Below, one piece after another: positions 57,914-64,000 of a DNA stretch of 64,000 bases; the stretch's first letter is position 1; each line of letters starts with the position of its first letter. The stretch is from the NCBI GenBank assembly GCA_029718625.1, contig CM056391.1:4364933-4428932 (forward strand), written 5' to 3'. The notes beneath the pieces are model-generated. The model was not told the DNA's origin. It was given only the letters and a program-made list of their open reading frames with translations, and did not search any database. A program made the position numbers and the translations under genes. This stretch comes from Synaphobranchus kaupii. Lineage: Eukaryota; Chordata; Actinopteri; Anguilliformes; Synaphobranchidae.

Positions 57914-59205
57914 TGTCACGATCCAACACACTAGCAGAACCCAAATGCACGACCAGGAGACAGGGAAACGGAACAGAGTATTTATTAAAGAAGCTTGGGG
58001 CAGTCCCAAGCTGTACATGGGTTAGACACAAAGAAAACAACAAAGGTGGAAGTCCTTTAGCTCGGCAACGTGCTCCAAGCCGGAGCTGGACTTGCGTTCC
58101 GAACCGGAACTGGACTGGAACTGGACCGGGAGGTCCAACAGGAACTGGTATAGTGGAAACAGCGGTACGTTCCAAGCCGGAACTGGACTTGGGTTCCGAA
58201 CCGGAACTGGACTGGAACTGGACCGGGAGGTCCAACAGGAACGGGTACAGGAAAACAGCGGTACGTCCCAAGCCGGAACTGGACTTGGGTTCCGAACCGG
58301 AACTGGAACTGGACCGGGAGGTCCAACAGGAACTGGAACAATGGAAACAGCGGTTCGTTCCAAGCCGGAACTGGACTTGGGTTCCGAACCGGAACTGGAC
58401 TGGAACTGGACCGGGAGGTCCAACAGGAACTGGTACAGGAAAACAGCGGTACGTCCCAAGCCGGAACTGGACTTGGGTTCCGAACCGGAACTGGAACTGG
58501 ACTAGGTACTGGAAAGCAGAGGTAGAGGATTAGGTGGAACACGAACAGGGTAAGCAGTGTGGTGAAGCCCTAGTAAGCCCGGTCTGGGAGCTGGACCACA
58601 GCGGAGCCTGGAACCGACACTGCAGCAAGGTGGGTGCCACGGCCAGACAGGAACCACTGGAGGGTCCAGAGACTGTTAACCCAGCTGAGGGTGCGCCGTT
58701 GGAAGGGAGCTGAGGTACTGCAACCACACGCACAGGGAACTGCTGCAGGCTGGACGGAGCTGTGGTGGGTAAGGCACAAACGAACAAAAACAAAGGAGCA
58801 AAACAGGATAGCAGAAGCAGGGACTGAAACAAACACTAACCAGCGGGTAGAATGCACAGAGTAGAAAAAGGAATACTAAGAACTACTTAGATTTACGCGG
58901 ACAGGACTAGAAACCAGAGACCAACACCAAACGAAGTACGTTAACGAACTGGCGCTGAATAGCAGCCAGTCGGGGGTTTAAGTAGGGGAGTGAAATTGGA
59001 ACCAATAAGGAAATGGTGAGGAATGTAACCGCGGGTGATTGAATAATTAACAGGTGAAACCAAAGTGGAAGCACAGAGTGAAACAAACGGAGGGGGACAC
59101 GCCCAGCCTTTAGCAAGGGGGAAAACATGGACAAGGGAATCAAACAAGACACGGAGGGACATGGCAAAACAAGGAAAACGGACAGGAAGGGAGCGGAATG
59201 TTACA
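57914..59205 (-). mobile_element. Solo LTR of an LTR retrotransposon
   Basis: On the minus strand the insert begins TGTAACATTCCG and ends GGATCGTGACA, so it has TG...CA termini. It is flanked by a perfect 5-bp duplication GGAGA (57909-57913, 59206-59210); removing the insert restores the 38-bp repeat unit exactly. Minus-strand order fits an LTR: an ATTGG (CCAAT-type) element and a TTAAA box about 25 bp apart near 58980-59010, and an AATAAA signal near the far end (about 57980). It lacks a second LTR, primer-binding site and coding region, so the provirus-like form was lost by LTR-LTR recombination. 1,292 bp. It contains an internal minisatellite. Confidence 0.85.
58076..58520. repeat. ~97-bp minisatellite inside the solo LTR
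   Basis: Units starting CAAGCCGGAACTGGACTTG at 58076, 58173, 58269, 58361 and 58458 (spacing 97, 96, 92, 97), made of smaller GGAACTGGA motifs. All frames on both strands are nearly open here, producing false proteins of 137-210 codons. Confidence 0.93.
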
Positions 59206-59677
59206 GGAGAGATGTAATGAAAGGGATGGAGGGGAATGGACTGGGAGAGATATAATGAAAGGGATGGAGGGGAATGGACTGGGAGAGATATGATGAAAGG
59301 GATGGAGGGGAATGGACTGGGAGAGATATAATGAAAGGGATGGAGGGGAATGGACTGGGAGAGATGTAATGAAAGGGATGGAGGGGAATGGACTGGGAGA
59401 GATGTAATGAAAGGGATGGAGGGGAATGGACTGGGAGAGATGTAATGAAAGGGATGGAGGGGAATGGACTGGGAGAGATGTAATGAAAGGGATGGAGGGG
59501 AATGGACTGGGAGAGATATAATGAAAGGGATGGAGGGGAATGGACTGGGAGAGATATAATGAAAGGGATGGAGGGGAATGGACTGGGAGAGATATAATGA
59601 AAGGGATGGAGGGGAATGGACTGGGAGAGATGTAATGAAAGGGATGGAGGGGAATGGACTGGGAGAGATATAATGAA
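59206..59677. repeat. 38-bp minisatellite, right part
   Basis: About 12 further units of the array interrupted at 57913, ending 'ATATAATGAATGAAACAG'. One ATATGATG variant near 59287. Confidence 0.96.
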
Positions 59678-60339
59678 TGAAACAGCAGTGCAGAGAAAAG
59701 GAGGGACATGGATCAATGGTTCTGGGCACTTTCCAATTTGAAAGTTTATTCATTTGAAACACCTCAAGGGGGAAAAGCGCCAGTTTGTGGATCGTCCCCC
59801 ATTTTGTAGGGTTAATATATTAACCAGGAGGGCAGACAGAGGGAGCGGGGCACGGTCAAAACCAATTTCTCCAATCTGATTGGATGAGAATACTGAAAGT
59901 GAGCCTGCCCCAAGGAACAAAGGCCTCTGCTCATCAGTACTGGCAGTGGCAGTAGTACTCTTTCTCTTTATTCCTCTTTAAACACTAAAATTTGTATCCT
60001 TTTTTCTTTTTTCTTTTTTCTAGGGCATTTCAGTGCTGGCAAAGGGCTATTTTCTGCCTTTCAAGTCTCCAGAAATATTAGAGTAAAAAAGAGCATATAA
60101 TTAGGAAATAGGACATCTTCTTTTCTTTTTCGATTGTAATCAATATTTTCCAAGCTGCTGATTTTGGTACAATTTTCTTTCTTGTTCTACTCAGCCGTTA
60201 TGAAGATTTCTGACAACCTGTCAATCCATTATATTCAAAAGTCACATCCCTGGGTATTTATGGAATAACATTGTCTAACTTTTTCATTTCCTGTCACCAG
60301 TGCAATAGACAGCAGTGGGTGCCCCTCGGCAGCTAAGAT
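59678..60339. other. Unique stretch
   Basis: Pyrimidine-rich TTTTTTCT runs near 60000-60020. Nothing coding recognised. Confidence 0.5.
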
Positions 60340-61160
60340 AATATATACTCACCCCTGTGGCTCTATTTGTTCCCCAAGGCTCTATCCTTGGCCCCCCATC
60401 TATCTGCTCCCAATTGGGCCTAAAAATTTAAATTTCCTCTGAAATGGCACCCAAAACTCCACACAACGCCACCTATAACCTCCCAACACCGTCATCAGCT
60501 GAATGTCTCCATGACATGAAATCATGGATGGGAAATACTGCATGTTTTTAAACTCAATAACTCCCAATTCTTTAGAAGAAATAGGGTCATTTCAATGTTT
60601 TAACTGATGGGCGTGCTGTCTGACCCTCTGCTGAAGTCTGGAATGAACCTAGGAGCTTTTCTGCACTGCAACAACTCTATCCTTCAATTCACATTGCAAG
60701 AACCTCCCTAAATTAGCCTTCTAACATCTGAGCAACATGTCCAGACTTAGACACTCCCTCAGAGACACAGTTGCTGAGGCAACCATGCATGCATTTGTGA
60801 CGTCATGCATTTCGCTACGGCAACGCTGTGTTCTCTTCTGTGGAACATGAGATATAGCTGATGAAGGGTGCCATGTAAATGAAAGCAGAAAGTAGATTCT
60901 TCCTCATCTTCTTCTTCTTTATAATAATAATAATTATATTTCAGGTGCATACCTGTACTTATCCCTGAGAACACATTTTACTCCCACTCTGAAAAACTTA
61001 CACTTGTTTGTCTGTCAAATACTAGATCATCTACAAAAGCCTTCCGCTCACATTCAAAGTCCTCCAAGCTGTGATAGTCAGCCTTCCCACCTGCCTCTGG
61101 GGCATATTCCACACCTACACCCTCTTCACAGGACTTATTTTCTTCCTACTCACAAAGCTT
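60340..61160 (+). pseudogene. Decayed LINE reverse transcriptase (L2/CR1/Rex1 group)
   Basis: Fragments in correct order but different frames: FVPQGSILGPP at about 60366-60398 (the VPQGSxLGP block of reverse transcriptase), CLHDMKSWMGN at 60504-60536, 'LGAFLHCNNS'-type sequence near 60650, MHAFVTSC at 60785-60808, and 'VKY*IIYKSLPLTFKVL' at 61015-61068, which matches the 'KYRI-x-FK-LLLTFKAL' block near the protein's end. There are many stops and shifts, and a simple-repeat patch (TTCTTC/AATAAT, 60895-60945) interrupts it. The FxDD box expected after VPQGS is unreadable. This is much older than the 24- and 44-kb LINE fragments. Confidence 0.8.
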
Positions 61161-62042
61161 CCCAGCTCGGGGGGGGGGCTGCTTTTGAACACGGATGTAT
61201 TTGTACCCCCACACGTCTGTGAGTCAGACACCATACAAACATTGAAATACGGAAATACGGCCTCTAAACCACCTCTTCACCCAACAAGAGTTTCAGTTAT
61301 GTTTTGTGTCAGTTGTACTTTTCCGGGTTTCAGGGGGGCTGTGGCGTCGGTCCGTGAGAGAGCTGCTAAGGGCTCTGTGCGTTCCCAACCTATAATCAGC
61401 CACCAATTCAGACCCAAGAACCCAAATGAGTGTAATCAGCCGCGATAACTGATCAATTAAGCGTTGAGTAGCAACAGAGAGCAGAGGACCTGGCGGCTTT
61501 TGATACTGCGTGACCTTATATGTCACCAATAGGTTTAATGGCCCTCTACTCACAGGGTCTATGATAAATCTTTTATTCAAAACTGAATTTGTGCATTGAT
61601 GCTTGGTTTGGTTTTACATATTGAACAGCTGCTGTTCTGAACCCGGATTCACTTTTTACATTCAGTGTGTTCTTCCTGACGGCAGGAACAATGAATTTCA
61701 GATGTTACATTTATTTCCTGTACTACCCATCACTGGAAATGCATGGCAACAATGTTTTGTACTACTGCATGTCTGTGAAAAATAATTAATATTACCAATT
61801 TGGTTGCAAAACCTATGTTTATTTTTGGTGTACATTTACTGTGACACAGTGCTGGGGATGACCACGGAGTCATGTGGTGAACAGAAAAAAGTACAGCTTA
61901 CCATCTTTTAGGTTCTTGGATTTAAAAGAAATACCCGATAAGAATATAAAAAGGATCAAGAGTACGCTGCTCTAAAAGGACAGAACAAAACAAAAACCGT
62001 CGTGCGCAGCCAAAAAAAAAACACTTATCAAAAAGGGAAAAG
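61161..62042. other. Unique stretch
   Basis: A G run at 61170-61178. The beginning may contain more of the decayed LINE. No gene recognised. Confidence 0.5.
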
Positions 62043-64000
62043 GCCTGTCTCCAGGACTGTAATAGAGCCCAATACTGGGGACATACAGCTCTGTCTCCAG
62101 GCCTGTAATAGAGCCCAATACTGGGGACAAACAGCTCTGTCTCCAGGCCTGTAATAGAGCCCAATACTGGGGACATACAGCTCTGTCTCCAGGCCTGTAA
62201 TAGAGCCCAATACTGGGGACATACAGCTCTATCTCCAGGCCTGTAATAGAGCCCAATACTGGGGACATACAGCTCTGTCTCCAGGCCTGTAATAGAGCCC
62301 AATACTGGGGACATACAGCTCTGTCTCCAGGCCTGTAATACAGCCCAATACTGGGGACATACAGCTCTGTCTCCAGGCCTGTAATAGAGCCCAATACTGG
62401 GGACATACAGCTCTGTCTCCAGGCCTGTAATAGAGCCCAGTACTGGGGACATACAGCTCTGTCTCCAGGCCTGTAATAGAGCCCAATACTGGGGACATAC
62501 AGCTCTGTCTCCAGGCCTGTAATAGAGCCCAATACTGGGGACATACAGCTCTGTCTCCAAGCCTGTAATAGAGCCCAATACTGGGGACATACAGCTCTGT
62601 CTCCAGGCCTGTAATAGAGCCCAATACTGGGGACAAACAGCTCTGTCTCCAGGCCTGTAATAGAGCCCAATACTGGGGACATACAGCTCTGTCTCCAGGC
62701 CTGTAATAGAGCCCAATACTGGGGACATACAGCTCTGTCTCCAGGCCTGTAATAGAGCCCAATACTGGGGACATACAGCTCTGTCTCCAGGCCTGTAATA
62801 GAGCCCAATACTGAGGACATACAGCTCTGTCTCCAGGCCTGTAATAGAGCCCAATACTGGGGACATACAGCTCTGTCTCCAGGCCTGTAATAGAGCCCAA
62901 TACTGGGGACATACAGCTCTGTCTCCAGGCCTGTAATAGAGCCCAATACTGGGGACATACAGCTCTGTCTCCAGGCCTGTAATAGAGCCCAATACTGGGG
63001 ACATACAGCTCTGTCTCCAGGCCTGTAATAGAGCCCAATACTGGGGACAAACAGCTCTGTCTCCAGGCCTGTAATAGAGCCCAATACTGGGGAGAAACAG
63101 CTCTGTCTCCAGGCCTGTAATAGAGCCCAATACTGGGGACATACAGCTCTGTCTCCAGGCCTGTAATAGAGCCCAATACTGAGGACAAACAGCTCTGTCT
63201 CCAGGCCTGTAATAGAGCCCAATACTGAGGACAAACAGCTCTGTCTCCAGGCCTGTAATAGAGCCCAATACTGGGGACATACAGCTCTGTCTCCAGGCCT
63301 GTAATAGAGCCCAATACTGGGGACATACAGCTCTGTCTCCAGGCCTGTAATAGAGCCCAGTACTGGGGACATACAGCTCTGTCTCCAGGCCTGTAATAGA
63401 GCCCAATACTGGGGACATACAGCTCTGTCTCCAGGCCTGTAATAGAGCCCAATACTGGGGACATACAGCTCTGTCTCCAAGCCTGTAATAGAGCCCAATA
63501 CTGGGGACATACAGCTCTGTCTCCAGGCCTGTAATAGAGCCCAATACTGGGGACAAACAGCTCTGTCTCCAGGCCTGTAATAGAGCCCAATACTGGGGAC
63601 ATACAGCTCTGTCTCCAGGCCTGTAATAGAGCCCAATACTGGGGACATACAGCTCTGTCTCCAGGCCTGTAATAGAGCCCAATACTGGGGACATACAGCT
63701 CTGTCTCCAGGCCTGTAATAGAGCCCAATACTGAGGACATACAGCTCTGTCTCCAGGCCTGTAATAGAGCCCAATACTGGGGACATACAGCTCTGTCTCC
63801 AGGCCTGTAATAGAGCCCAATACTGGGGACAAACAGCTCTGTCTCCAGGCCTGTAATAGAGCCCAATACTGGGGAGAAACAGCTCTGTCTCCAGGCCTGT
63901 AATAGAGCCCAATACTGGGGACATACAGCTCTGTCTCCAGGCCTGTAATAGAGCCCAATACTGAGGACAAACAGCTCTGTCTCCAGGCCTGTAATAGAGC
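62043..64000. repeat. 46-bp minisatellite running off the window
   Basis: About 42 units of ACAGCTCTGTCTCCAGGCCT + GTAATAGAGCCCAATACTGG + GGACAT. Variant units (CCCAGTACTGG, CCAAGCCTG, CTGAGGACAT) recur in the same order 920 bp (20 units) apart. The GGGAGAAAC and GAGGACAAAC variants recur 782 bp (17 units) apart, so the second copy has lost three units. 46 is not a multiple of 3, yet every minus-strand frame is open (545-682 codons), an artefact of a stop-free unit. The array is cut by the window end. Confidence 0.97.

Noticed and set aside
57234..59762. Pro/Ser-rich frames up to 345 codons
   Set aside because: They are formed by the 38-bp array and the LTR's 97-bp repeats. No independent coding evidence.
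61922..63970. Open frames of 682, 650 and 545 codons on the minus strand
   Set aside because: They are translations of the 46-bp minisatellite. All three frames are open, and the peptides have a 46-residue period. No start context, splice structure or domain.

Overview
The window looks like animal nuclear DNA, most probably from a ray-finned (teleost-type) fish. The evidence is the repeat content: tRNA-headed SINEs with the 'GCGTCTGCTAAATG' type of 3' tail, L2-like LINE ends, hAT, piggyBac-like and Tc1/mariner-type DNA transposons, a solo LTR, CA/GA/ATT/GAA microsatellites and very abundant minisatellites. I see no operons, ribosome-binding sites or other prokaryotic organisation. The species cannot be named from this sequence alone. 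I found no host protein-coding exon that I can defend, and every recognisable protein fragment belongs to a dead transposable element. The longest open frames (up to 682 codons) are translations of tandem repeats.

Layout. 0-12 kb: mostly unique DNA with a 36-bp minisatellite (3.2 kb), a complete 1,480-bp hAT derivative (4,468-5,947) with 8-bp target duplications, a piggyBac-like MITE (6.2 kb) and a small palindromic MITE (9 kb). 12-24 kb: a full-length tRNA-SINE (12.0 kb), two copies of a short hAT MITE (14.5 and 20.6 kb), a foldback element with tandemly repeated arms (15.7 kb), 37-bp and 44-bp minisatellites, and two further piggyBac-like MITE copies. Each of those MITEs is split by an unrelated insertion at almost the same internal position. 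24-36 kb: an almost perfect 33-bp array, a dead Tc1/mariner-type transposon (30.2-32.0 kb), a 22-bp array and a 21-bp array with internal segmental duplication. 36-48 kb: long unique stretches, CA-rich and 'tctcctatgaaca' arrays, an internally deleted L2-like LINE (about 43.7-44.8 kb) and a 401-bp SINE with a 16-bp target duplication (46.8 kb). 48-52 kb: a 30-bp array split by a 1,556-bp hAT, which itself carries another hAT. 52-64 kb: a 53-bp array next to a MITE with 27-bp perfect inverted ends, a unique stretch with candidate regulatory DNA, a 38-bp array split by a 1,292-bp solo LTR that carries its own minisatellite, a decayed LINE reverse transcriptase, and a 46-bp array that runs off the window.

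The genome-biology story is layered insertion plus repeated expansion of tandem arrays. About 13-14 kb of the 64 kb is minisatellite by my own tally. Several arrays carry copies of the same ordered set of variant units (offsets of about 220, 566, 572 and 920 bp), which records recent unequal exchange. Array units that happen to lack stops in all frames create long false ORFs. Unique stretches with GC-rich or homeodomain/SOX/POU-like motif content are possible regulatory DNA of a gene outside the window; this is inference only. I did not find a new defence-like or coding system here. The most unusual observations are the nested insertions and the structure of the arrays.
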